Source: Agarophyton chilense (lineage: Eukaryota; Rhodophyta; Florideophyceae; Gracilariales; Gracilariaceae). From it: a stretch of 64,000 nt of DNA. Shown here piece after piece: positions 41,392 through 50,809 of the stretch (within the stretch, counting starts at the first letter, position 1; each line of letters begins with the position of its first letter). Where the stretch lies: NCBI GenBank assembly GCA_030374765.1, contig JARGXX010000022.1:868001-932000 (forward strand), read 5' to 3'. The notes beneath the pieces are model-generated. The model did no database searches and was not told the origin of the DNA. It worked only from the letters and a program-made list of their open reading frames with translations. Both the position numbers and the translations under genes were made by a program.

Positions 41392-43330
41392 CGCCAGTCA
41401 CAGTTTCGAATTTGTACGACTAGTAGAATTATGGTGCGGATTTGCCAAGTACAGATGATGTGCTGGGGTAGATGTGTCTTCGATGCATTCAAGTGGAAAA
41501 CGCCATTGTCAACAATACGGCAAACTCAGAAGAGCTCAAGTTTCAAGAGCTAGCAGGATAAAAGGATTTATGCGCTCTCTCTGTTTTGAGGCAACAGCTT
41601 TTGCGGACTTCCGTAGGGTTTCCGAGAAGAATAAATTCCCTTCCTCATCAGGACTTTTGCTTCCTATTATCCAAATGTAAGGAATTGAAGTAGGTTCTAC
41701 TCGCCTCTATACTGAGCAAAAACCTAAGTGAAGGCCGTTCATCATTCGATATCCCTGTTCTTTTGTTGATATTGGGTCTTTAGTTTTCGCGCTCACATCA
41801 ACCCTCTCTTTGCAGACATGATTTTTATCAGCGCAACGGTCAAGAACGAGCATATTTCTTAACTAGCCACATCTACATTTATGTATCGGGATCAGATCCT
41901 AGCTCTTTCCACCATACAATGGCTTGCATCCTGAATTGGATTTATCCAGATTTGATTCTTCCCCAAACAAGGATGAAGGTAGATCGATTACAAGGAATGT
42001 TGTAATGTAGTCGCAGACTGCTCCGTAGAGATAGGAAAGGATTGAGAGTTTCGAGAATTCGTCGGTTTGAGCGATCATAGAGTAAAAAGCGCCCGCAGGC
42101 GATTATCGCTGTTCCAGCTCGTTCAGTGAAATGGATTCTGTGACAACGTTCACGAGGTACCATTTTCTAGCTCGCTTTCTTTTTAACTTTGGTTAGGAAT
42201 AGAATAGGGCCGTGCACGAAAATGGTGGCTCATTTCTCCTTTCAAGCATTGTTCTTGACTTTTTGTCATCACACGTTCCTCTAAACATGGCATGAAGGCT
42301 GTGATTATCTCTCAACGTTAGGGACTGTCTCTCTCATATAGAACGCCGGAAAAATTGGAATCTTCTTCCCGATTTCATTCGAAGGTGATTGCGTCTTCTC
42401 TCTTTTAGCGTCGGCACGTTCGCCTAATCGAAGTCTGAGGACTCTGAATGCAAAACCGGTACATGAGCGATAGCGATTTGATCTGTAAGCACTATTTTTC
42501 TGAAGGCTGTCATTGTCGATTGAATATGAGGGAGCATTCATGAAACTTGCGGGGGCGCTAGCATATTTTCCTCAAAGTGTGGTGCGTCACATTTGGCTGG
42601 AGTGCAAGCCGCAGGCTGAGATCTAATTTGGGGAGTTCGTCGACCCTTTCGTTCTTACGTAAGCTTTCGAATGGTATGTTCACACAAACCGCACTCAAAG
42701 CTCTGCGTATAACGTACACCTTCGAATTGCAATCGATGTCGAAGATTTTAAACAAGTCAGCGATCTGTTTTGAACTCCCAATTGTCATTTAAGTAAACTA
42801 ACCTTTACTTCGCTTCGTTTACTTCGTACTGATCATATTCCTCACTGTCCTTATCAGTGACCCTACAAAGAAAACGAAGATACAAACCGAATGAAGATCA
42901 TCTCTGCACTGTGCAGATACCAACGGAATCTCAGAGAAATATTGCGAGTAGAAGAAGAAAACACACCGTCCATCATCTGCTATTTGGAGCGTACGCATGT
43001 GCCGCTCGTTCCCTCTCTGTCTTTCATATTGAGTTTGTTTTATCAAAAACTCCCCTGCTGTCATCCCTCGCCTGATCACATTCGTTCTGTCTACAATATG
43101 TCTTACTTTCGAGATCATTGGCCTTTTTAAAACCATTCTTGTTTTGATGCCCTGTCATCGTCTTCATTTCATACATTTTACATCGCACCAATGCTGCTTC
43201 TCCCTATGCCTTCCCGCCCCCCCACTTTCTCTGTCAACAAGTCACGGATTTGTCGCCACGCTTTGAAGTGGGGAACACCGAAACGTACTTTATACCAGAC
43301 ATTTTTCCGCCGCCCACCGTATTTCTCAAG
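41392..43330. other. long intergenic stretch without an assignable gene
   Basis: Only frames under about 105 codons are present on either strand, and none shows a domain. GT and AG sites are present, so a multi-exon gene cannot be excluded. The stretch is more AT-rich than the block to its right. Confidence 0.4.
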
Positions 43331-43732
43331 ATGGCCATGAGGCTAGGATGGATGACAGTGTTGCAAAATGAGTGCATGAAGGGAAGGATGCACGGGTGCC
43401 TGTGGCCTAATGATGACTATCTAACGTCAAGATTGCCACGGCAACGGTACCTATCCCGTGCGGAGCCTTTTCGAAATGACCAGCTTCGGAAAATTCCACA
43501 AGAGCAGCTTGGAGCAATTCGTGGACATAGGGCTTCCGGCTCAAGGGACCCCCGCGTACCGGTTTGGCTGGTGAGCCATTTTGGGAATGGTGGTGGATCA
43601 GGCACCTTGGCTGTGAGAGGTATCACATATTTTGAGACCGATATGAGATGCGAAAAAGAACTGGGTTTTCCTTTTCAGTATCACCCGAACCAGAGTAGTC
43701 TTGGTACAGATTCACTTACAGGCTGGGTTTGA
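43331..43732 (+). CDS. hypothetical ORF, possibly a terminal exon
   Basis: 133 codons from an ATG. The open frame continues upstream for 27 codons, to a pyrimidine-rich tract ending in CAACAAG that looks like a splice acceptor. The product contains CLWPNDDYLTSRLPRQRYLS and a Gly-rich phrase (HFGNGGGSGTLAVRG) but no family I recognise. It is convergent with the flavoprotein gene. Coding status is uncertain. Confidence 0.25.
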   Translation: MAMRLGWMTVLQNECMKGRMHGCLWPNDDYLTSRLPRQRYLSRAEPFRNDQLRKIPQEQLGAIRGHRASGSRDPRVPVWLVSHFGNGGGSGTLAVRGITYFETDMRCEKELGFPFQYHPNQSSLGTDSLTGWV

Positions 43733-43781
43733 TCACTTGTAAGCCAAGCAACGCGCAGCTGACGTCAGTGAAGACATTTAA

Positions 43782-45218
43782 TCAACATTTGCCAACTTGT
43801 GAAGATATAGAAAGCCCAGCTACGTAGCCGCTGGCCCAAGCAAAAGTGAGATTATACCCTCCTGTCTTTCCGTCCACATCCAGTGCTTCTCCGACAAAGA
43901 ACAGTCCGGGCGAACGCTTGCTTTCCATGGTTTTCATATTAACATCTGAAAGTGCAACTCCTCCAGCTGTAACGAATTCTTCTTTGAATTGTCCTCTGCT
44001 GGAAACATCCACTTTGCAGTTATGCAGGTCGTCAACCAGTCTGTCCATCATTACGTTGTTCACACTAGCCCACTGAAGAGATGAGTGTATACCCGGCACC
44101 GTGCTCAGCAGTGCGCGCCACAATCGTTGCGGTAGCTGACTTGCAAAGGGATGGATACTAAGCACACGTTTCTGAGCAAGAGTTTGTCGAGCATGTTTCA
44201 GTTTGCGACGCTTTTCATGGAATGACAAGGATGGAATCCAGTCAATGGAGCAAACCATTTGGTAGTCACGCTCATGCAGCACACGCGCTCCAAACGCAGA
44301 AAGAGAGAGCACGGCTGGGCCAGAAAGTCCCCAGTGCGTAATGAGAACAGGTCCTCGTTGGAGCAGCCCGGGGATGGGCCGTCTTGACTTTGGCTTGGGG
44401 TTCAATTGCAGTTGACAGTCGCGCACCGACACGCCCGCGAGGCCGTGCAGACGTTTATCTTGAACACCAAAGGTGAACAAGCTCGGTACGGTATCAACGA
44501 CGATGTGGCCCAGCTGGCGCGCCCAGGAGCGCGCGGCTCGGGCGCCCCCTGTGGCCACCACGACATAATCCGCCTGCAGCTGTCGCCCTCCCGCCAGGGT
44601 GAGCTGGTACAAGCCGTGCGCAGCCCTTACGTCACACACTCGCGCGCGAAGCGTGGTCGTAACGCCCGCCCTGCGTGCAGCATGGACCAGCGCGCGCACA
44701 ACGGTTTGGGAGCGATCCGAGGTCGGAAACACCTTGCCCGTATGTTCCACCTTAAGCTGCACGCTTTCAGCCTCGAAGAAAGCGCGCGTTTCGTTGGGTC
44801 CAAAGCGAGATAGAACAGACAAGGTTTCGTTGGAACCGCGCGGGTAGCAACGGGAAAATGAGCGCATGTCATGCGCATGGTTGGCAGAGGTGACGTTGCA
44901 ACGACCACCGCCGCTGATGGCGACTTTTTGCAAGACGGCCGGTGATGACTCCAGTATAGAGACGTGAGCATTACAGTTTCTGGCGCAGGTGATTGCGGCG
45001 AGATGACCGGCAGCGCCGGCGCCCACGACGATGACGCGAGCGCGGGCGTGAGGTGTGCGGGCGTGAGGTGTGCGGGCGTGAGGCGTGCGCGCAGATAGCG
45101 GGGCTGACGTGTTGCGCGCTGTTGTGCAAATTGTGGGGCTGTAACGACGGCGGTGACGGGCAAAATTAGGCGGCAAAGGAAGATGGTGTGTGACAAATGG
45201 TGGACAGACGACGGCCAT
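43782..45218 (-). CDS. HI0933-family FAD-dependent oxidoreductase (BaiN/YhiN-like)
   Basis: 478 codons from the ATG at 45,218; an ATG at 45,341 would lengthen the N-terminus. The first 60 residues are basic, Ser/Thr-rich and without acids, as expected for a plastid or mitochondrial transit peptide, and hold three copies of a five-residue unit (ARTPH). A Rossmann FAD site follows (VIVVGAGAAG, residues 62-71), then the family signature ISGGGRCNVT (101-110), a VVVATGG strand, and near the C-terminus GLFFVGEALDVDGKTGGYNL with AWASGYVAG, which closes the FAD site. Members occur widely in bacteria and plastid-bearing eukaryotes; the physiological substrate is mostly unknown. It lies 187 bp downstream of the sirtuin on the same strand. 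Confidence 0.88.
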   Translation of the reverse strand: MAVVCPPFVTHHLPLPPNFARHRRRYSPTICTTARNTSAPLSARTPHARTPHARTPHARARVIVVGAGAAGHLAAITCARNCNAHVSILESSPAVLQKVAISGGGRCNVTSANHAHDMRSFSRCYPRGSNETLSVLSRFGPNETRAFFEAESVQLKVEHTGKVFPTSDRSQTVVRALVHAARRAGVTTTLRARVCDVRAAHGLYQLTLAGGRQLQADYVVVATGGARAARSWARQLGHIVVDTVPSLFTFGVQDKRLHGLAGVSVRDCQLQLNPKPKSRRPIPGLLQRGPVLITHWGLSGPAVLSLSAFGARVLHERDYQMVCSIDWIPSLSFHEKRRKLKHARQTLAQKRVLSIHPFASQLPQRLWRALLSTVPGIHSSLQWASVNNVMMDRLVDDLHNCKVDVSSRGQFKEEFVTAGGVALSDVNMKTMESKRSPGLFFVGEALDVDGKTGGYNLTFAWASGYVAGLSISSQVGKC

Positions 45219-45405
45219 GATGTGTATGCGATGGCGACGGGCGATGGCGGTGGGGTGCGGTGGGCATGGGAGACGAGAGCAGGGAGGACACGGTGTGGAT
45301 GACAACAAGAAAGAAAAAGGATGTTTAGTAGGGAAAATCATAGTGAGCTGGTGCAAGTGAATGTGTGAGGGTGGGGTAGTCGGGTGATGATGTTAGGCTT
45401 GAGGG

Positions 45406-46428
45406 TTAGTGATGAGGTGAATAGGCAGTAGATGTGACGTGCGGGCGCGGCGGTTCAAACACAAAGCGATTGGGAGGCTCAAAGCGATATGAGACAGGGT
45501 GGTGAGGGTGGGCGGCAGCAGGCGGCGAAAACGAGCGCATGTGCGAGCGCAAGCAAGCGACGACGTGGTCACAGTCGCCAAGCAGCTCGACGTCGAAGCG
45601 GGCGGCACGCACAGGTTCGCGATTGATAAGGACGCGCGGAACGGCGCGATGAAAGAGACGCGGAAAGCGCGACACGGGGGCGACGCGTAGACTGGTGCCA
45701 AGCACGAGCAAGAGGTCGGCATGCGCGACGTCGGCGTGAATGCAAGACGCGACGCGCTGCGGCAGACGCTCGCCGAAGAAGACAATGTCTGGCTTGAGTA
45801 CGCCGCGACGACACGCCGGACAATGCGGAACCTGCGCGCGACGCACAAGCGGGGCGATGAAGGCGCCGGATACTTTGTTGGCGCACGCAGGACGCACGCA
45901 AGTGGCCGTGAGGAAGGAGCCGTGACACAGCACAGTGGCGGCGTCCGAAAGTCCGGCCACGCGCTCCAGTCCATCGACGTTCTGCGAGTACACGCGACGG
46001 AGATGACCGGCGCGTTGCAACTCGGCCAGGAAACGGTGGGTGGGCGACGGTTGCACGTGCGACTGCGGCATGATGTGGGCGGCGAAGCTGAAGAACATGG
46101 TGGGATCGTCGCGAAACTCGCGTACGCAGAAGATCTGTTGCGGATCACTGAGTTGGAAGCGATGCATGACGGCGTCGTACACGCCGCCGGGGGAGCGGAA
46201 GTCCGGCACGCCGGACGACACCGAGACGCCGGCGCCCACCAGCGCCACTGCGTTGCGCGAGCGCTGCAGCAACGCCGCCACGCCCGCCAGCGACTGTGGC
46301 GGCAGCGGGGGGGACGGCGACGATGGAGGCGACGACGGGGACGACGACGGGGACGACGACGGGGACGACGACGGGGACGACGACGGGGACGATGGATGCG
46401 ACAAAGTCGCCGTCGGACGCGCAGCCAT
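45406..46428 (-). CDS. sirtuin, NAD-dependent protein deacylase
   Basis: 340 codons from the ATG at 46,428; upstream the frame is open but begins only with GTG. Residues 11-40 are a repeat of SPSS encoded by a 12-bp unit. The catalytic core is complete: GAGVS (65-69) and DFRSP (76-80) for NAD binding, QNVD (149-152), catalytic His169, four zinc ligands Cys177, Cys182, Cys203 and Cys206, then FFGE (217-220), GTSL (244-247) and NRE (279-281). The Cys-x4-Cys spacing of the first zinc pair differs from the usual Cys-x2-Cys. The protein removes acyl groups from lysines using NAD. The DFRSP and FFGE wording is typical of the class I group (Sir2/SIRT1-3). The C-terminus is His/Pro-rich. It is divergent from the 711-aa protein gene. 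Confidence 0.92.
   Translation of the reverse strand: MAARPTATLSHPSSPSSSPSSSPSSSPSSSPSSPPSSPSPPLPPQSLAGVAALLQRSRNAVALVGAGVSVSSGVPDFRSPGGVYDAVMHRFQLSDPQQIFCVREFRDDPTMFFSFAAHIMPQSHVQPSPTHRFLAELQRAGHLRRVYSQNVDGLERVAGLSDAATVLCHGSFLTATCVRPACANKVSGAFIAPLVRRAQVPHCPACRRGVLKPDIVFFGERLPQRVASCIHADVAHADLLLVLGTSLRVAPVSRFPRLFHRAVPRVLINREPVRAARFDVELLGDCDHVVACLRSHMRSFSPPAAAHPHHPVSYRFEPPNRFVFEPPRPHVTSTAYSPHH
46332..46391 (-). repeat. 12-bp in-frame minisatellite in the sirtuin gene
   Basis: About five perfect copies of GACGACGGGGAC on the plus strand, encoding repeated SPSS in the sirtuin N-terminus. Confidence 0.85.
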
Positions 46429-46610
46429 GGCGATGGTGGGCGAGACGCACGCGCGTGCGTGTGAGACGGCGTCGGCGACGGTGGCGAGAGGCGGTGGCGC
46501 CGCGTGGCGCTCAGCGTCGGCGCGCTCGATTTTGCGCTTCGCATCCACCGGCAGACGCGCAACTTACATAACGCGAGAGACGCACGCAGTCTCGCGTGCA
46601 CGTTACACAC

Positions 46611-46647
<37 letters not shown>

Positions 46648-46741
46648 GCTTCCACCACCGCTTCCGCCGCTCCTGTGGCCTCTTCGTCGTCGTCGCTGCC
46701 GCCGTCGTCGTCGTCGCCGTCGCTGCCGCCGTCGCCATCGC
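46429..46741. promoter_or_regulatory. bidirectional promoter region with a (CT)n tract
   Basis: 313 bp between divergent start codons. It contains an uninterrupted CT repeat at 46,613-46,645, about 100 bp before the plus-strand start. Such CT/GA tracts often mark promoters in compact genomes; their role here is inferred. Confidence 0.4.
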
Positions 46742-46871
46742 ATGCGCACCGCTGACTCCGCCGCACCACCGCGCCGCCGCTGGTCACATCGGCAGTCGCC
46801 CGCGCGCGCGTCGTCGCAAAGTTTGGAGCAGCGCAGCAGCGCGGCGTCCGAGTCGAGCAACAAGTCGTCGT

Positions 46872-46916
<45 letters not shown>

Positions 46917-48877
46917 GCATCACGCGCCGGTCGAACAAGACGCCGGGCGCCATGTCGGCGGTTCGGCGTCTGCTCACGGGGCATGACTCCTCTGCCAAGA
47001 TGCGCGTATCACGTCCGGTCAAACACGCGCCCAAGGTGGCTGCGCCGCCGTGCGTGGCGTGCGCCGAGGGCGAGCTGGCGCGCGTCTCGCCTGAGGAACA
47101 GTTGTTACGTCTTCGTCATCTGTCGGCGCGTTGCGCCCCCGACGTGCCCGACCGCGTGCAGCTTGTGTTGCTCGGCGACTACCAGCGCTTGTTGCGTCTG
47201 TTCCGCGTGGCGTGCGACGTGCAGCTCATCATCGGCATGCACGAGCGTCAGCAGTGCGCCATGGCGCATCTCGCCGCCGAGCGTCTCCACGCCATGGCGC
47301 TCACGTTGTACGGCCGCGACCTCACCGTGTCCGTTCTCTCCAACGGCGCCGGGGCGCTCTTCGTCGTGCGCTCCACAAACTCCGTCATCTCCCTGCTCTG
47401 GGAGGGCATCCAATTCGACCTCACAGAGTCCGACGACACCCCCATCGATCTCATTCTCAAGGCCGTCGTCGAGAGCTCCCTCGACGCTGACCTCGACGAC
47501 CTGCAGGCCATTCTGTCCAGCATTCGCTTCGCCGCCCCCCCCGACGCCGACCACGCCGACGCTATTGACGACCTCAACGCCGGCGGCCTCGACATGCCGT
47601 CGCTTAACCTGTTGCGCCCCGAGTTCTTCACCACGCGCATGCTGTGCATGATGCTCAAGACCGATATGTACCAACAAGGCTTCTACCACCGCTACGTGCA
47701 CGTGGACCGTCTCGGCACCACGTTTGCCGCCGTGCGCGAAGGCGAGACCGCCGTGCTCACCAAAATCAACGTACTGCCGGACGCCATGAGCACCGCCGTC
47801 AAGAGCGGCGCCGACATCATCGGTGAGGACTTGTTCATGACGCGTAGAAAGGGCAGGAAGGACAAGTTCCGCCTCAGCTGCTCCGTATCCGTCAACGTGT
47901 GGGAGGAGTACGAGACGCCGGAGTGGTTCGGCTACATTCACCCGCCGCCGAACGCGGACGCCATGCGACCGGCCAACTTGCAACAGCTGCGCGACCGTCT
48001 GGAGGCGTACGGCGTTCCGGACGCGCTGGAAGTTTGTCGCATTGTGTACCATTGCCTGGCACATAAGTCTAAGAACGCCAACGTCAAGGTGGACACGCTT
48101 TCTGCTGCGCGCGGCTACTTTATGTACATGAAGAACTTTCTCAAGCACGGAACGACGGGGTCGGCCACAAACCACATCATTGAAGGCGATGAATTGGCGG
48201 TGGTGTACGACGGCATTGCGTTTAGGGTGAGTGCGCCGCAGACGGAGATTCGGCATAATAGCTTGTTTATGAGCCTGCTCATCAGCGATGAGCGCGAGAG
48301 AAACGGCAAGAATGTTCCCAAGCGATCCATCATCCGCAGGATGTGTAGCACGTCGGAGGTGGTGCTGTCGCTGTGTCGCGACATCACGTATCTCAACGCT
48401 GAGTATGACGAGGACGGTGGTACGCTGTATTCTGCGTCTGCCGAGGAGGAAAACCTTTCCGAGGCATGGACGACGTGTGTGGCGCTGTACGTATGCGACG
48501 GGTACGGGTGTCTGGAGGGGTGTTTCAACTGCGCCATTGAGAACCGACGCGGCGCAATTGTGGACGAAACGGCCGTGTTCATGAACGACGTGCAGGTGCC
48601 CGTTGTATTTGACAAGCTCTATCGCAAAAGCACGTTGGCGGAGGAGCTGTCGGCCATGAGCGATTCCAGAGGGGCGACGTATCCCGGTGCGTTCATTTCG
48701 GGACGCGACCAGTGCAATGAGCGAACGTATCTTGCCGGGGCGAGGCATGTGTTTGTGCGCGGCGGGCTGCTGCGCTACTTGCAGCGCGAGTTGAGGCTTG
48801 AGTGGCGCGCGTCGACGGGGCAGCCACCGACGAAGCAAGTGAAGCGCATTGGGCGTGTTGGCGCTAGTGACGCGTAG
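46742..48877 (+). CDS. conserved-looking protein of unknown family, 711 aa
   Basis: The frame is open far upstream over the sirtuin gene, so the ATG at 46,742 is chosen because it follows the shared promoter. Residues 1-85 are Arg/Ser/Pro-rich with a Ser run and a Pro run, so disordered. From about residue 100 to the end the sequence is globular with no low complexity (for example VQLVLLGDYQRLLRLFRVAC, SVISLLWEGIQFDL, VWEEYETPEWFGYIHPP, AVYVCDGYGC-like VALYVCDGYGCLEGCFNCAI). There is no signal peptide or membrane segment. The CDGYGCLEGCFNC cysteines might bind a metal. I cannot place it in any family; it may be lineage-specific. Codon use matches the neighbouring genes, and the antisense open frame is a shadow. 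Confidence 0.7.
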
Positions 48878-48913
48878 TGTGTGTTTGATTATGGGGTAGA
48901 GAGTAGAGCTGGC

Positions 48914-48943
48914 GTGTTTGTTTGTTTGTTTGTTTGTTTGTTT
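48914..48943. repeat. (GTTT)n microsatellite
   Basis: About seven tandem copies of GTTT shortly after the stop codon of the 711-aa gene, probably in its 3' untranslated region. Confidence 0.85.
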
Positions 48944-49168
48944 ATGTTATTACTGATGTATGTGCATCACATTTGCTCCAAGTGCTCTTCTGTTTTCAGC
49001 GACGGCGGTGCCGGTTGCGGACGAAGAAACGTAGAACCTTGTTGAACTCCAGCACAGGGTAAGATTGCGATTGCTAGCAGTTGCTACCCAGGGAAGCCAC
49101 TGACTTGCGGGAGATCACACACCTTGCGTTAGTAGCTGCTTGACAAACTACATTGCACACAGCGCCAC

Positions 49169-49241
49169 GGGCTTGTAGCTCAATTGGTAGAGTGCTCGTT
49201 TCGCATACGAGAAGTACCGGGATCGAAGCCCGGCAGGTCCA
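49169..49241 (+). tRNA. tRNA-Ala (CGC), copy 1
   Basis: A 73-nt cloverleaf without intron. Acceptor GGGCTTG pairs with CAGGTCC and includes the G3-U70 pair that defines alanine tRNA, with discriminator A. The anticodon arm is CTCGT-TTCGCAT-ACGAG, anticodon CGC, and the T arm is CCGGG-ATCGAAG-CCCGG. A T5 run at 49,257-49,261 can terminate polymerase III. It differs from the copy at 59,667 only at acceptor position 5 (T instead of C, giving a T-G wobble). Confidence 0.95.
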
Positions 49242-49572
49242 GCACTGCGCCACTTCTTTTTGCAGTTTGGCGCGGCGCCAGCAGTTCAAACTTTGACACT
49301 TCAAACCGTCAAAAATTTAAATAGAGCCGTTTCAATCATTCGTTTCATTCGGTGGGCAGCGCACGGCGCGCGGGAACGTTACGCGCGTCGCCACCGCCAC
49401 CGCCACCGCCACCGCCCCGTCCGCGCCGCAGCTCATAACCCATCGTCGCCGCGCCGCGCCGCGCCACCATCGTCGCGCCCGTCGCTCGCAAATTCCCCCC
49501 CTTGCGGCACCTCCAAGCGTATCGCCGTCGCCGCCGTCGCATTCCCCGACACCCCCCCCGCCGCGCGCCATC

Positions 49573-50649
49573 ATGGCGGCCCCTCCTCCTCCGCCGCCTC
49601 CGCCACCGCCGCCGCCAATGGCCGCTCGCGCCGCCGCTGGAAAGCGTCCTATGCCACCGCCGCCTCCCCCTCCGCCGCGCGCTCCGCCTGTCGTGTCGCC
49701 GCCGCGAGCGCACCCCGTCACTGGCGGCTCAATGCCCACCGGGCTCACATCGGATTCAATTCCCTCTTTGCCTCCGGCGCCCACGCTGCCGTCTCCGCCC
49801 ACCTCCATGCGTTCCGCATTGCCCCCTCCGCCACCGCCGCCGCCGCCGCCGCCGCCCCCCGCGCCGCAACTGCCCGATGCGCCGCCGCATTTGTCCTCCG
49901 CGATGAACGCAAAGTTTCCGAGCTTCACCATGGATGTGCATGCGCCTTTGCCGGACATCACCAACCGCGAAAGCACCGTGCTTGATCGAAACCATGTGAC
50001 GTCCATTCCCAACAAACCGTGGGAAAAATCGCTCGACTACGGAAAGATTCAACATGCGGTGCTGCATGCCACCGATGTGCATGATGATGATGATGATGAT
50101 GACGACGATGTTGACGCCATGGACATTCCGCATCGTTTCACAATGCGACCGGGCGCTGCCGCCGCGCGACTGGACTTGCAGAGATGTACCATACGCGTGC
50201 ACAAGCAGCTGGTGAATCAAATGCAAACGCACAGCATGAAGCCGCAAGCAAACAAGCACAATCGCTCCACCACAGCGCCGTCGGCAGACGAGTCTTTGTC
50301 GCGATGTCAGGGCGAGCTGTGGTTGAAAAGCCGCGTGCCCATGATGGGCTGGAAGAAGCGCTATGGCAGCATCGTGGACCATGCGTACTTTGGTCCCGTT
50401 CTGTTTTTGTTCAAGTACGACGCGAAGGGCAACGTGGCGTTGCACCACAGCTTGATGATTGTTTTGGTGGACTCGCATGTGAGGCTTGGCAAAAACTCCA
50501 CCACGAGGGATAATGACTACCGCTGCGAGTTTGTGCTCAGAACTACTAAGAGACGGTACACTATTGCCGCCAATCATACCATGAGACGCGACTATTGGTT
50601 GAGAAATCTGGAGTCCATTCAACGACAGGCTACCACTTCGTATTCATGA
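49573..50649 (+). CDS. PH-domain protein with proline-rich N-terminus
   Basis: 358 codons. Residues 1-100 are dominated by proline runs (two stretches of 12 or more), followed by a linker with an Asp9 tract near residue 170-180. Residues about 246-352 form a pleckstrin homology domain: GELWLKSRVPMMGWKKRYGS (first strands), a VLFLFKYD strand, then RCEFVLRTTKRRYTIAANH and the closing helix DYWLRNLESIQ with its conserved Trp. The basic WKKR in the first loop fits phosphoinositide binding. Pro-rich plus PH suggests an adaptor at membranes, perhaps linked to actin through profilin or SH3/EVH1-type partners; that link is inference. No catalytic domain is seen. Confidence 0.8.
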   Translation: MAAPPPPPPPPPPPPMAARAAAGKRPMPPPPPPPPRAPPVVSPPRAHPVTGGSMPTGLTSDSIPSLPPAPTLPSPPTSMRSALPPPPPPPPPPPPPAPQLPDAPPHLSSAMNAKFPSFTMDVHAPLPDITNRESTVLDRNHVTSIPNKPWEKSLDYGKIQHAVLHATDVHDDDDDDDDDVDAMDIPHRFTMRPGAAAARLDLQRCTIRVHKQLVNQMQTHSMKPQANKHNRSTTAPSADESLSRCQGELWLKSRVPMMGWKKRYGSIVDHAYFGPVLFLFKYDAKGNVALHHSLMIVLVDSHVRLGKNSTTRDNDYRCEFVLRTTKRRYTIAANHTMRRDYWLRNLESIQRQATTSYS

Positions 50650-50698
50650 GCTGCGCCCCCCCGATTCGCGCACTGTCTTGTGTTTCTCTTTTTTTTTT

Positions 50699-50735
50699 CT
50701 TCTTCTTCTTCTTCTTCTTCTTCTTCTTCTTCTTC
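50699..50735. repeat. (TTC)n microsatellite
   Basis: About twelve TTC units, preceded by a T10 run, between two convergent stop codons. Confidence 0.9.
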
Positions 50736-50809
50736 TCTCTTTTGCTGTTCATCGTGTCTCACAATCTTCATCGTTGAAATTATATATATGTAAAAAGAAA
50801 GACTGGTCG

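Noticed and set aside
45721-46464. 247-codon plus-strand open frame over the sirtuin
   Set aside because: Antisense to complete sirtuin motifs, and its Arg/Gly repeats come from the 12-bp minisatellite.
47105-48838. 577-codon minus-strand open frame
   Set aside because: Entirely antisense to the 711-aa gene. GC-rich codon use opens the opposite frame, and the translation has the Val/His/Arg-rich look of a shadow.
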